39,932 nucleotides of DNA from the NCBI RefSeq assembly GCF_001612745.1, contig NZ_BDBA01000085.1, positions 1 to 39,932 of the forward strand. Reading direction: 5' to 3'. Within the stretch, counting starts at the first letter, position 1. Each line of letters starts with the position of its first letter. Source of the stretch: Nocardia amamiensis NBRC 102102. GTDB taxonomy: Bacteria; Actinomycetota; Actinomycetes; Mycobacteriales; Mycobacteriaceae. The position numbers and the translations under genes were made by a program. Under the pieces are notes generated by a model. The model ran no database searches and was not told the origin of the DNA. It saw only the letters and a list, made by a program, of their open reading frames with translations. This document shows positions 31,091-39,932 of this stretch, piece after piece.

Positions 31091-34000
31091 ATGTCACTGG
31101 CGAAGCTCGGCAGTGGCGACGGCTACACCTATTACTTCCGCTCGATCGCCACGCAAGACGTAAACGATCGCGGTCCGCAGGGCCTTTCGGCCTACTACAG
31201 TGAGCGCGGCGAATCTCCCGGCCGCTGGCTCGGTTCCGGCCTGCCGAACGTCGGCATCGAAGCCGGTGAGGTGGTGACCGAAACGCAGATGCGGGCGTTG
31301 TTCGGTCACAACCTGCACCCGAACGCCGAAGCGATGATCACCGCCGAGGTAGAAGCGCTGGTGGCGGAGGGGATCTCGCGGCGCACCGCGCGAGCGCATG
31401 CGCTGCGGCTGGTGCGGCTGGGTGCGCCCTTCACCAAGCACGCGGCCGCGGAGTACTCCTACCGCTACGAGCGGGCCCGCGCGTATGCCGCCTACAACGC
31501 CGAGCACGGCCGGGTCGACTACGCCCCGATCCCCGCTGAGGAGCGCAGCCGCATCGCCACCGAGGTCGCCCAACGCATGTTCGGCGAGGAGTACGGCCGC
31601 CCACCACGCGACGACCGGGAGCTGTCGGGCTGGGTTGCCCGCGCCAGCCGGGCACCCTCCAAGCGAGTCGCCGGCTATGACCTGACGTTCACCCCGGTTA
31701 AGTCGGTGTCGGCGTTGTGGGCGCTGGCCCCACGCGAGGTGTCGGAGAAGATCGAGGCCGCCGTCGACGCCGCCCTGCGCGACGCCCTGGCCTATCTCGA
31801 GGAACATGCGGTGTTCACCCGGGTCGGGCGGCACAGCCGCCGCCAGGTCGACGTCGTCGGCGGCCTGATCGCAACCGCGTTTCAGCACCGGGACAGTCGT
31901 GCGGGGGATCCGAATCTGCACGTTCACGTGGTGATCTCGAATGCGGTCAAACGGCATGACGGACAGTGGGGTGCGCTGGACGGACGGATGATCTACCAGC
32001 ACAACGTCGCCGCGTCCGAGCTGTTCAACACCCGGCTGGAGCACTATCTCGAGCAGTCGCTGGGTGTGCAGTTCGCCGAACGCGCCACCAGCGGCCGCCG
32101 GCGGCGCGGGAAGCGGCCGGTGCGGGAAGTCGTCGGCGTCGAGGAGCGCCTCGCCGAAGAGTGGTCGAAAAGGTCGCTGGCGGTAGATGCGGAGCTGGCC
32201 AAGCGCACCACGCGTTTCCAGACCGAGCGCGGCCGCGAACCCACGCCGCGGGAGCTTCACGACCTCGCCCAAGAGGCCACGCTGAAGACACGAGGCCACA
32301 AGGTGGCGGCGCGGTCGCGGGCGGAGCAGCGCGGCGATTGGCGCCGCGACGCCGTGCAGCTGCTGGGCAGCGCGGCCGCGGTGGACGCGATGGTTACGAC
32401 CGCCGTGGGCCAGCAGCCGCCGCAGCGGGAGGTCACCGACGCTGCCTGGGTCGAGGCGACCGCGGCGAGGGTCGTGGAGGTCGTGTCGGATTCGCGGGCG
32501 ACCTGGCAGTTTCGCCACATTCGCGCCGAAGCCACCCGCCAGCTGCGCGGCAGCATCGACCCCGCTGACTGGCACACCCTGATCACCCAGGTCACCGACA
32601 TCGCACTGTCTGCGCCGCGGTCGATCCCGCGCGGCACCCCGGAGTCCGAGGACATCGCGCCAACAGTCGCCGCGTTGACCCGCCGCGACGGCACCAGCGT
32701 GTTCACCACTGCTGGATCCCAGCTCTACACCAGTCCGGAGATCGTCGCCGCCGAGGAACGGCTGATCGCGGCGAGCCTGCTCGAAGGCGGCCGCACGATC
32801 CCGGTGGCGGCGGTGGATGCCGCGATCGTCGAGCACGCCGCCAACAACAACGGCCAAATGCTCAACGACGGCCAAGTGCAGTTGCTGCGGGAGTTCGCCA
32901 CCTCCGGACGCCGGTTGCACGTCGCGATCGCCCCGGCCGGGACCGGCAAAACCACGGCCATGGCAGCGCTGGTGCGCGCCTGGACGGCGGAGGGCGGCAA
33001 CGTGATCGGGCTGGCGCCGGAAGGCCCGGCAGCCGGTGTCTTGGGGAGCGAGATCGGCGCGGACTCCAAGACCGTGGACATGCTCGTCACGGTGATCCAA
33101 GACATCCGATCCGGTGAGCGCGGTATCGAGGACGCCCCGGACTGGGTGCGGGCGATCGGCCCCAGAACCCTCGTCGTTCTCGATGAGGCCGCGAAAACCC
33201 CCACACTGAAACTGGATTCGGCCGTGTCCTGGCTGCTGGACCGCGGGGCCAGCGTGCGGGCGGTCGGCGATGACCGGCAGCTGTCGTCTGTGCAAGCCGG
33301 AGGCGTGATCCGCGACATCGTCCACCACGCCGGAGCCGCCACTCTCACCAGCGTCGTCCGCTTCGACGACCCCGCCGAACGCGCCGCCTCCCTCGCACTC
33401 CGCCAAGGTGACACGGCGGCAATCGCGTTCTACACCGACCACGGCCGCGTCCACGTCGGCACCCTCGGAGCCGCGGTGCATGCGGCGTTTCGGGCGTGGC
33501 GGGTCGACTACGCGAAAGGTCTCGACGTCGCCTTGCTGGCGCCGACCAACGAGCTGGTGCGCCAGCTCAACGCCCTGGCCCGCGACGAACGTCTACGCCG
33601 CGACGGGCTGCACGGCACCGAAACGCTGCTCTCCGATGGGCTCTCGGCGAGCGTGGGAGACATCATCACCACCCGGGAGAACAACTACCGGCTCCGCATC
33701 TCGCAGACCGACCACGTCCGCAACGGCTACCGCTGGAAAGTCCGTGCCGTCCACACCGACGGGCGGATCACCGCCACCCACATCGGGTCCGGCCGGAAAG
33801 TCACCCTGCCGACCGACTACGTGCGCGAGCATGTCGAACTCGGGTATGCGCGCACGATCAACTCCGCCCAAGGCCTCACCACCGACACCTGCCACGGCGT
33901 GCTGACCGGCAGCGAGGACTGCTTCCAGCTGTATGTGCTGGCCTCCCGCGCCCGTGCTGGCGGACACCTCTACCTCGCCACCGCAGGCGACGGCGAAGAC

Positions 34001-36001
34001 GCTCCTGCCGAGGCGTGGAGCGCTCTGCATCCGCCGACCGCGATCGACATGCTCACCCAGATCCTCGGCCGCGACGGAAACCAAGTCTCCGCAACGACGC
34101 AGGCCCGCGAAGCCGCCGACCCTCAGCGGCAGTTCGCCGGAGTCGTCGACGCCTACCTCGACGCCCTCGCCGCAGCCGCCGACGCACGGCTCGACGCCGA
34201 GCACCACGCCGCCGTCGCCGCAGCCGCCGAACGACTCGTACCGGGTCTCACCGACGAAGAGGCATGGCCGGTACTGCGCCAGCACCTGAGCATGCTCGCC
34301 CTGTCTGGGCGCGACCCGATCACCGCCCTCACCGACGCCGTCGCCGCGCGAGAACTCGGCACCGCCGACGACAAAGCCGCCGTTCTGCACTGGCGCATCG
34401 GCCGAAACGCCACCGGCCAAGGCCCGTTGGGATGGGTGCCCGAGGTCCCGCCCGTGTTGCGCGACGATCCGGACTACGGCGCCCACCTGCGGGTGCGTAC
34501 CGAGCAGGTGCGGGATCTGGCCAGCCAGATCCACGCCACCGCCCGCGCCTGGACACCCGAGACCGCGCCGATGTGGGCGCGGCAGCTGACCGGGCACGCC
34601 CCGAACCTCACTGCCGCCCTGGCGGTGTGGCGGGCCGCGCACGCGATCGGCGACCACGATCGACGCCTGACCGGTCCCGTGCAGTACCCCGTCGACGAAC
34701 ACCGCACCCAGCTCCAGCTGGATGTCGCGGTGCGGTCCCGTCTGGGAGATCTCGACGCCGACACCCGACGGTGGGCAGCGCTGGCCCGGGAGGTCGGCAC
34801 CGGGATCGAAGCGGACTCGTATTGGCCGCAGCTGGCAGGCGAGCTGTCGCGTGCCGCCGCGCGGGGTGTGAATGTGCCTGCCGCGGTGCGGGATGCCGCC
34901 GCGCGGTGGCCGCTACCGGATGAGCAGCCCGCGGCCGCGTTGCGGTGGCGGATGACCGAGATCCTCGACAGCGCACCCGACCGCACATTCGACGACGTCC
35001 GCGCCCAGCTCACCCGGGCCGGGAAGCTGCAACGGATGGACGACCGCGCCCTGGCCACCCTGGAAGTCTCCCTGACCCGCAAGCTCAGCGACCGCGAACC
35101 GGTCATGCGCGTCATCGCGCTCAACAGCGTCGAACATGCCCAAGCCGAGCTCGACAAGCTGCGCCGAAGCCACGAACGCCAACGGGTGCAAGCCGACTCG
35201 ATCCGCAAGGCGCTGGCCGCTGAACAGCACGCCGACCGCGTCAAACGCCAGCACGACCACGCCCAGCGCCTGCTTGAGCATGCGCACCGCGAGTTCGAGG
35301 AGACCAAACGATGGAAGCTGCGGGCCCGCAGTGACCGCCGAGCCGACATCGACACCGCCGCAGCCGCCCTGGAGGCGTTACGCGAGCAGCTGGCCGCCGC
35401 CGAGGACACCGCCGAGGCAACGGCTCGCGCGGTGAACCTGGGCAGGCAAGCGTGGGAGCGTGCCCTCGCCCAAGCCGACAACAGCTACCACCTCGCCGCG
35501 GAACTCGCCACGGCTCAACGCGAACTCGATGCTGCCGTGGCCAACGAACGCAAGCACCACCAGCGTCAACAGAGCCTCCGCACCCAGATTCAGGCGATCA
35601 CCGACGAACGCCAGCGCCGCGCCGACCTCCCCGCCGAACAACGCGATCTGGAAAACCGCGCCCGAACCGAACCCGCCGAGACGAGCCGCAATCACACCGC
35701 CGACACCCCTGCCGCTCGCCAGAACGCCGCGACCATCCGACGGATAGCCCGCACCCGACCCCGGCGCCGCGCCCTCACCAACAAGCACCCCAAACCCGGT
35801 CGCTCCACCACTTCCCGCGCCGCCGCACACGACGACTACGAACGCGCACCCTTCGACATCGGGATCGACTTCCACTACGAGACACCCAAACCGGAACCGA
35901 CATCAGAACCCGAACGGACATCAGAACCCGAACGCTGGAACACGCCCTATCCCCCACTGCCCTACGAAGGCCCCAGCCACGACCACGGATTCGGGCTGTA
36001 G
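31091..36001 (+). CDS. MobF-family conjugative relaxase-helicase, TrwC/TraI-like (1636 aa)
   Basis: This protein would nick one DNA strand at oriT, stay bound to its 5' end and unwind the plasmid during transfer. The N-terminal relaxase domain has the Tyr cluster (GDGYTYYF, residues 10-17) and the metal-binding motif in PNLHVHVVI (H277, H279). A RecD2/Pif1-type SF1B helicase follows with Walker A APAGTGKT (614-621), Walker B RTLVVLDEA and the late motif INSAQGLTTD. The last 500 residues contain a long charged coiled coil (RRSHERQRVQADSIRKALA and on) and a disordered Pro/Arg/Glu-rich tail. GTG codons at 31079 or 31088 are alternative starts. No type IV secretion genes are in the window. Confidence 0.92.
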   Translation: MSLAKLGSGDGYTYYFRSIATQDVNDRGPQGLSAYYSERGESPGRWLGSGLPNVGIEAGEVVTETQMRALFGHNLHPNAEAMITAEVEALVAEGISRRTARAHALRLVRLGAPFTKHAAAEYSYRYERARAYAAYNAEHGRVDYAPIPAEERSRIATEVAQRMFGEEYGRPPRDDRELSGWVARASRAPSKRVAGYDLTFTPVKSVSALWALAPREVSEKIEAAVDAALRDALAYLEEHAVFTRVGRHSRRQVDVVGGLIATAFQHRDSRAGDPNLHVHVVISNAVKRHDGQWGALDGRMIYQHNVAASELFNTRLEHYLEQSLGVQFAERATSGRRRRGKRPVREVVGVEERLAEEWSKRSLAVDAELAKRTTRFQTERGREPTPRELHDLAQEATLKTRGHKVAARSRAEQRGDWRRDAVQLLGSAAAVDAMVTTAVGQQPPQREVTDAAWVEATAARVVEVVSDSRATWQFRHIRAEATRQLRGSIDPADWHTLITQVTDIALSAPRSIPRGTPESEDIAPTVAALTRRDGTSVFTTAGSQLYTSPEIVAAEERLIAASLLEGGRTIPVAAVDAAIVEHAANNNGQMLNDGQVQLLREFATSGRRLHVAIAPAGTGKTTAMAALVRAWTAEGGNVIGLAPEGPAAGVLGSEIGADSKTVDMLVTVIQDIRSGERGIEDAPDWVRAIGPRTLVVLDEAAKTPTLKLDSAVSWLLDRGASVRAVGDDRQLSSVQAGGVIRDIVHHAGAATLTSVVRFDDPAERAASLALRQGDTAAIAFYTDHGRVHVGTLGAAVHAAFRAWRVDYAKGLDVALLAPTNELVRQLNALARDERLRRDGLHGTETLLSDGLSASVGDIITTRENNYRLRISQTDHVRNGYRWKVRAVHTDGRITATHIGSGRKVTLPTDYVREHVELGYARTINSAQGLTTDTCHGVLTGSEDCFQLYVLASRARAGGHLYLATAGDGEDAPAEAWSALHPPTAIDMLTQILGRDGNQVSATTQAREAADPQRQFAGVVDAYLDALAAAADARLDAEHHAAVAAAAERLVPGLTDEEAWPVLRQHLSMLALSGRDPITALTDAVAARELGTADDKAAVLHWRIGRNATGQGPLGWVPEVPPVLRDDPDYGAHLRVRTEQVRDLASQIHATARAWTPETAPMWARQLTGHAPNLTAALAVWRAAHAIGDHDRRLTGPVQYPVDEHRTQLQLDVAVRSRLGDLDADTRRWAALAREVGTGIEADSYWPQLAGELSRAAARGVNVPAAVRDAAARWPLPDEQPAAALRWRMTEILDSAPDRTFDDVRAQLTRAGKLQRMDDRALATLEVSLTRKLSDREPVMRVIALNSVEHAQAELDKLRRSHERQRVQADSIRKALAAEQHADRVKRQHDHAQRLLEHAHREFEETKRWKLRARSDRRADIDTAAAALEALREQLAAAEDTAEATARAVNLGRQAWERALAQADNSYHLAAELATAQRELDAAVANERKHHQRQQSLRTQIQAITDERQRRADLPAEQRDLENRARTEPAETSRNHTADTPAARQNAATIRRIARTRPRRRALTNKHPKPGRSTTSRAAAHDDYERAPFDIGIDFHYETPKPEPTSEPERTSEPERWNTPYPPLPYEGPSHDHGFGL

Positions 36002-36048
36002 TCACCTCGGCATGGACCCGAGCACGGCATTCGCCGCGCTCGACCGAA

Positions 36049-37911
36049 TCAGCGTCCCCGGCCTCGATCGCGGTCCGGCGAGGTATCGGGCAACTGGTAT
36101 GCCCGCGAGGTCTCTGGTGGCGTGCTGCTGCTGGGCGCGCGCAGGTCGCTGGCGTTGGCCAGTTGTGTGATGCGCCAAGCCCTGATGGTTTCCTCATCGG
36201 CGCCAGCAGCACGCATCCGCTCCACCCGCTGCTCGATCCACTCCTGCCCAGATCCCCGCGCCTGCCTCTGCTCGTGTTGCGCATGCTGGTGCTGCCGTTC
36301 GCGCAGGACCAGCAACGGTTCCAGCGCCCGGGCGCGCAACTGCTGGGCGCGCAACAACTCTTGGCGGGCAGTGTGCGCGTCGGCGATCGCGGTGAGCGTG
36401 CGCATCATCTGCTCGACGAGCCGCACTGTGTCGGCGGCCGGGTCGGGTCGGTCGGCGTGCTTGGCGAGTTGGATGAGGATCACTGCCACCGCGCCGAGCC
36501 CTGGCGGCCTCTGGCATTCCGCTGGTGGGCGCCAGCGTCGGTGGGCGGGCAGTTGCGCGGAGCGGGTCAGCTCCGCCGCCGCATCCGCGAACGCCCCCGG
36601 TTTGGACTCCACGCGCCGCGACCAGGCCGCGAACACCCCGGCCGCGCGCCCGGCCGCGCGCGCCCACTCCCCGTGGTTATCGACCGGGATGCTCGCCAGG
36701 TATTCGTTCCACGCCTGCAGGTCACGGTGCGCCCGCGCCCACAACTTCGGGTCATCGAGGGTCTGCGCTTCCCGGCCGCGTCGCCCGCCGCTGCGGCGGC
36801 CGGCCTTCCACGTCTTCAGCGCCTCCGCACGGGCTTCCGGGGAGTCATCCCACTGGTCGCGCAGCGCGGGCAACGCCAGATCGGTCGACAGAGTGCCCCC
36901 TGCGTACCAGGGCCCGGTGTGGGTCAGTTCCTCGGTGGTCAGTGCTTTGCCGCCCGCGCCCAGCCGCGCCACTTCGGTTTTGCGGTCCGCGGCGATGTCC
37001 GCTGCGCTGCGCCAGCGCACCGCATACCCGGTGACCTCGCTTCCGCCTTTGCTGTAGCGGGGGCGGATCGAGATCCCCGCATCCCGGATCCGGCGCACGA
37101 ACTCCGCCTCACCCGCCGACGCCGACGCCAACGCGCGCACCTCCAAGCGCAGCTTGTCCCGCTCGGTCAGCTCCTCGCCGGTGCGGGCGCGGCGTTCGGT
37201 CTCCGCCCTCGAATTGCCTTTCAGCGCGCCGCCGTCCTCGCGGCTGGCCAGCACCTCCAGCCCGTACCGGTGCTCCAGCAGGTTGCACACCTTCTGGGAG
37301 CGCGCATAGTCGCCCGTGATCCGCCCGGTGAACGGGTCACGGAAGAACGTGTCCACCACGCTGCCGTCCTCGCGGATGAGGGAGGCAGCTATGTGGATGT
37401 GATCGCCGCCGGAGCGGTCGGCGCCCGCGCGCCCGTGGCGTACCGCCACCCACCGCACCCCCGCTTGGGCGCGGTCGACGAACCCCATCTCCTTCATGAA
37501 GTCTTCCGCGATCGCTTTCCACGTCGCGTCCGACAGGTCGCCCTCTTCGGCGCGCAACGCCAACGAGCAATGCCACACCGGCGCATCCCGCAGCACACCC
37601 TTCTCCCCCTTCTCCGGGCGCTCGATCACCTCCACCGCGCCGGTGTTCGCGCTCGCGGCGCGGGCCCGCATCCGGGCACGGGTGCCGTGCAGCTTGCGCG
37701 GCAGATCCATCTCCCGCGCGATCTCCAACGCCACATCCCGCGCAGCCCGGTTCGACTCCGGACCATCGAACCGGCCCAGCCACGCCGCCCGCATCACCGA
37801 CGCCGACCCCGCGACCACATGCCGATCGGTGTGCTCGTTGGCCTTACCCGGCCCCAGCAGATACACCATCAGCCCGCCGAGCTTGGCGCCGCGATTGATG
37901 TTCGAGTTCAT
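36049..37911 (-). CDS. HUH relaxase/mobilization nuclease (620 aa)
   Basis: The N-terminal domain matches the PF03432-type relaxases: a GLMVYLLGPGKANEH start, W113-H114-CSLAL, and the metal-binding pair H171/H173 in GGDHIHIAASLIREDG. An EVLASREDGG segment and a DAGISIRPRYSKGGSEVTGYAVR segment are typical of actinobacterial versions. The C-terminal 250 residues are helical and Arg/Gln-rich. It nicks oriT with the help of MobC, encoded 13 bases upstream. It converges on the MobF gene, with 47 bases between stops. The relaxase class (P or Q) was not resolved. Confidence 0.9.
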   Translation of the reverse strand: MNSNINRGAKLGGLMVYLLGPGKANEHTDRHVVAGSASVMRAAWLGRFDGPESNRAARDVALEIAREMDLPRKLHGTRARMRARAASANTGAVEVIERPEKGEKGVLRDAPVWHCSLALRAEEGDLSDATWKAIAEDFMKEMGFVDRAQAGVRWVAVRHGRAGADRSGGDHIHIAASLIREDGSVVDTFFRDPFTGRITGDYARSQKVCNLLEHRYGLEVLASREDGGALKGNSRAETERRARTGEELTERDKLRLEVRALASASAGEAEFVRRIRDAGISIRPRYSKGGSEVTGYAVRWRSAADIAADRKTEVARLGAGGKALTTEELTHTGPWYAGGTLSTDLALPALRDQWDDSPEARAEALKTWKAGRRSGGRRGREAQTLDDPKLWARAHRDLQAWNEYLASIPVDNHGEWARAAGRAAGVFAAWSRRVESKPGAFADAAAELTRSAQLPAHRRWRPPAECQRPPGLGAVAVILIQLAKHADRPDPAADTVRLVEQMMRTLTAIADAHTARQELLRAQQLRARALEPLLVLRERQHQHAQHEQRQARGSGQEWIEQRVERMRAAGADEETIRAWRITQLANASDLRAPSSSTPPETSRAYQLPDTSPDRDRGRGR

Positions 37912-37924
37912 GCCCGCCGCCCGC

Positions 37925-38488
37925 TCACCGGCGCGTCACTTCGCGCGCCAGCTCATCCATGTGCGCTGCCCGCGCCGCCAGGTCGTCGAGCACCACGCGT
38001 AGCTGGGCGAGGGTGTCGTCGAATTCCTCGGCCAACGTCCCGGTGACGTTCGCCGCGTGCGCGATCTGATTCAGATTGCCGCCGATCTTCGCCAGGTGCT
38101 CCACCCGCACCTCATCCATCGCGCCTGCAGCCGACAGCAAGATGCTGGCGAGGGTCTTGCGTTTGGGCCACGGCAGCCACGGGCCCGCCTCATCGGTCTC
38201 CCCCGCCGCGCGGCCACCGGTCGGGTTCAGCGCCGACTCCGCCAGATACCGCGGCACCGTCATGTTCGCCTCCGCCGCAGCCGCTTCCAGCGCCGCGGCG
38301 TCGGCCGCCGACACCGTCACCCGGAACCGTTTCGCCTCCGTGCCGATGTTCTCCTGCCGCTTCCGATTCCGCGACCGCGCCACAGACTGCATCCGCCGCT
38401 TCGACGGCACGCCCGCATGGGCCGCCGATGACGTCGTGGCGGCCGAATCCGGCCGCTCCGGCACCTGGGTGACCACCTCGGAACCCAC
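37925..38488 (-). CDS. mobC: MobC-type relaxosome accessory protein (187 aa)
   Basis: MobC proteins bind oriT and help the relaxase open it. The signature is the KIGGNLNQIAHAANVTG motif near the C-terminus (PF05713), preceded by a ribbon-helix-helix-like FRVTVSAADAAALEAAAAEANMTVPRYLAESAL. The N-terminal 50 residues are Ser/Ala/Arg-rich. The start is uncertain: GTG at 38488 has GGGAG close by, while GTG 38476 and ATG 38392 are alternatives. A longer frame to 38557 would overlap the oriT-like repeat and is unlikely. Confidence 0.85.
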   Translation of the reverse strand: MGSEVVTQVPERPDSAATTSSAAHAGVPSKRRMQSVARSRNRKRQENIGTEAKRFRVTVSAADAAALEAAAAEANMTVPRYLAESALNPTGGRAAGETDEAGPWLPWPKRKTLASILLSAAGAMDEVRVEHLAKIGGNLNQIAHAANVTGTLAEEFDDTLAQLRVVLDDLAARAAHMDELAREVTRR

Positions 38489-38531
38489 CTCTCTCCCTGG
38501 CTCAGCGCAGCGACACCCGGCACCCGGGTGG

Positions 38532-38600
38532 ACCTCGCCCCAGCGAGGTGACCACACTTATGGCACATAAGTGTTAGCTTGCTCCGCCGGGGCCGCGATT
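38532..38600. other. oriT: Candidate oriT
   Basis: ACACTTATG (38554-38562), GCA, CATAAGTGT (38566-38574) is a perfect 21-bp inverted repeat directly upstream of mobC. A smaller inverted repeat (ACCTCG/CGAGGT, 38532-38549) lies on its mobC side. TAAGTG within the right arm recalls the nic region of MobQ-type oriTs such as RSF1010, followed here by TAGCTTGCTCCGCC. Confidence 0.6.
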
Positions 38601-38931
38601 TGAGCGTACCGGAACAAGATCGCTCCGACCAGCACCAAACGGGACCGAACAGGGCACCGCTACCCGCCCGGACATCGGCCGCCGCTGGACCGCCTGAAGC
38701 CCCCCGGGGCGAGGGAAGGCGCCCTTTCTGAGCCCCCCTGCCTCAAGACCACCGGAGGGGCAAGCCGGTAGGGTCCAGACACGACGAGACCCCGGCGGCT
38801 ACGCCCCGCCGGGGTCTCGTCTCTATCTCGGGAACCTGCGTGGAAAGAGTCTTTCCACCGGTGCGGTTCAGTTCGAAGTCACGTGCTCACTTCCAGAGTT
38901 CGATCACTCGGGCGCCGATGCCCGCGCATGG
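38601..38931. other. Intergenic region, terminator only
   Basis: About 330 bases between the oriT-like repeat and the next gene. Apart from the hairpin at 38783-38821 I see no gene or repeat. Confidence 0.5.
38783..38821. terminator. 16-bp perfect terminator hairpin
   Basis: GACGAGACCCCGGCGG (38783-38798) pairs exactly with CCGCCGGGGTCTCGTC (38806-38821), 7-base loop, with TCTATCTC following on the plus strand. It lies past the end of the minus-strand gene at 38932. Confidence 0.85.
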
Positions 38932-39932
38932 TCAGTTGACCGGTCGGGGGCCGGCCACCTTGCTCACCCCGTCGATCGCGCGGCCCACAGTCGAGTGCGG
39001 CAGGCCGACGATCTCGGCGCCAATGCGGTTCTTCGAGTGTCCTTGCGAGCGCGCCAAGTAGATGCGCGCCAGGACCTCGACCGGCTGCCGCGACAGCCCG
39101 CGCTCCACGACCGCGCGCGCGAACTGGGTGGCCTGCGCGCGAGTCAGCTCATGCGGGAACGGACCGCGATCGACACCCTCACCGGACGCGCTGTCGCGCG
39201 CGATCGGCGAGCGAGCGACCGCGCGCGCGAGCGACCCGTCCACCGACTGTTCGCGCGCGATCGACGCCCGACCCGCGCGCGGCGCTGCGGCGGTGTCGCG
39301 CGCGATCGGTCGCGCGCGATCGGTGTCGCGCACCAGCGAAACCACGGTGCCGTGATCGCGCGCGGTCGCCGTCTCCGGCTCGGGCTGCTCCGCTTCGGCG
39401 GGTGCGGTCTCGTCAGCGCGCGCGGCGATCGGCACGCGATCGGTTCCCAGCTCAGCAGGGTTGCGCGCGGCGATCGGCGCGCGACCGGCAGGCTGCTCGT
39501 CGCGCGCGATCGACGCGCTATCGACCGGAACCTCCGCGCGATCGGGCGCAGTGTCGATCGCGATCAGTGACGCATCTTCGATCGCGCGCGTCCCATCCTC
39601 GATCGCGCGCGGCCGATCGACCGAGGGCGGCACAACCTGGCCGCGATCGACACTCTCGCGCGCGATCGCACCATTGCCCGACTGCTTGCGCGCGGCGATC
39701 GGTGACGGGTCGTCGATCGCGATCGGTGCCGTCGCGCGCGCGGCGAACTCGCGATCGAGTTCTTCGGTGAGTTCGTCGAACTCCGCGCGCAGCGCGCGAT
39801 CGGTGTCGACCGCATCGAGCGCCGGGCGGGCTGTGCGCGTGGTGTGGTCGGCCCAGTCGGTCATCGGCCGGTAGTCCGGCAGCGTGTACGCGCTGAAGCG
39901 ACCCTCCAAGTGCTCGGCGAGCCGATCACGCA
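38932..39932 (-). CDS. Low-complexity protein with C-terminal helix-turn-helix (partial at the right edge)
   Basis: The frame is open through the window edge, so the N-terminus is missing; the apparent TTG at 39909 is not a convincing start. The visible part begins with an LPDYRPMTDWADH segment, continues with about 190 residues of repeated Ile-Ala-Arg/Ala-Asp/Arg units (PIAARK, AIARES, SIARDE, PIARDT and similar), and ends with a compact helical domain (LTRAQATQFARAVVERGLSRQPVEVLARIYLARSQGHSKNRIG then VGLPHSTVGRAIDGV) that looks like a helix-turn-helix. Plasmid proteins with membrane N-termini and such ends occur in actinobacteria, but I cannot assign a family. The repeats reflect CGATCG-rich DNA. 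Confidence 0.7.
   Translation of the reverse strand, partial: RDRLAEHLEGRFSAYTLPDYRPMTDWADHTTRTARPALDAVDTDRALRAEFDELTEELDREFAARATAPIAIDDPSPIAARKQSGNGAIARESVDRGQVVPPSVDRPRAIEDGTRAIEDASLIAIDTAPDRAEVPVDSASIARDEQPAGRAPIAARNPAELGTDRVPIAARADETAPAEAEQPEPETATARDHGTVVSLVRDTDRARPIARDTAAAPRAGRASIAREQSVDGSLARAVARSPIARDSASGEGVDRGPFPHELTRAQATQFARAVVERGLSRQPVEVLARIYLARSQGHSKNRIGAEIVGLPHSTVGRAIDGVSKVAGPRPVN
39171..39811. repeat. CGATCG/GCGCGC-rich repeat tract
   Basis: About 20 copies of the palindrome CGATCG occur in roughly 640 bases, mostly in the context GCGCGATCG, alternating with GCGCGC runs. Base composition alone would predict well under one. All lie within the coding frame of the minus-strand gene. 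Confidence 0.8.

Noticed and set aside
31094..33481. 795-codon minus-strand frame under the MobF gene
   Set aside because: Antisense of relaxase and helicase motifs; a typical high-GC shadow frame.
35452..38046. 864-codon plus-strand frame
   Set aside because: It covers the MobF tail in another frame and then the antisense of the second relaxase, with Arg/Pro-rich composition and no motif.
39171..39811. CGATCG cluster considered as a CRISPR array or iteron origin
   Set aside because: Repeat units are short and irregularly spaced, spacers are not uniform, and the whole tract is in a coding frame.

Overview
The window is high-GC actinobacterial DNA, most likely from a mobilizable plasmid or integrative element of a Nocardia-like host. 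The evidence is the GC-rich codon use, GTG starts, leaderless promoters of the TANNNT type, a type VII secretion-associated gene, and two different conjugative relaxases. No rRNA, tRNA, CRISPR array or clear replication gene was seen. The genus is an inference.

Layout. 1-6.6 kb holds hypothetical plasmid genes, a BrnT-like toxin/antitoxin pair, a zinc-ribbon protein and a membrane-anchored Mrr-type nuclease. 6.9-7.8 kb is an ArsR regulator/SRPBCC operon. 7.9-8.9 kb is an IS5-family insertion sequence. 8991-15941 is a complete Tn402/Tn5053-type transposon: 25-bp terminal inverted repeats, a perfect 5-bp target duplication (GAATC), tniA-tniB-tniQ, an internal res site, a tniR-like serine resolvase, and two cargo genes. 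The cargo is a type VII secretion-associated protein and a toxin-like protein with a caspase-type His/Cys pair. The transposon sits just upstream of a second serine resolvase (16042-16776) and splits what look like that resolvase's res subsites, as expected of a 'res-site hunter'.

16.8-21.8 kb carries accessory plasmid genes: Cys-rich and hypothetical proteins, a ParD/ParE pair with its operator, and a two-gene operon of a hypothetical protein plus an XRE/ImmA metallopeptidase. 21.9-30.0 kb is a minus-strand operon (268-aa protein, DNA cytosine methyltransferase, DUF5131 protein, ASCH protein). Its methyltransferase gene is cut in two by a 4.56-kb Tn554-like element (24070-28626) with two tyrosine recombinases, a SUKH/SMI1-type gene and 11-bp inverted ends.

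30.1-38.6 kb is the transfer region: a MobF (TrwC/TraI-like) relaxase-helicase read rightward, and a MobC plus HUH relaxase pair read leftward, with an oriT-like inverted repeat upstream of mobC. The right edge has a partial gene whose DNA is packed with CGATCG hexamers. The main biological story is nested mobility: a transposon in a resolution site, a recombinase element in a methyltransferase, and an IS, all on a backbone with two relaxase systems.
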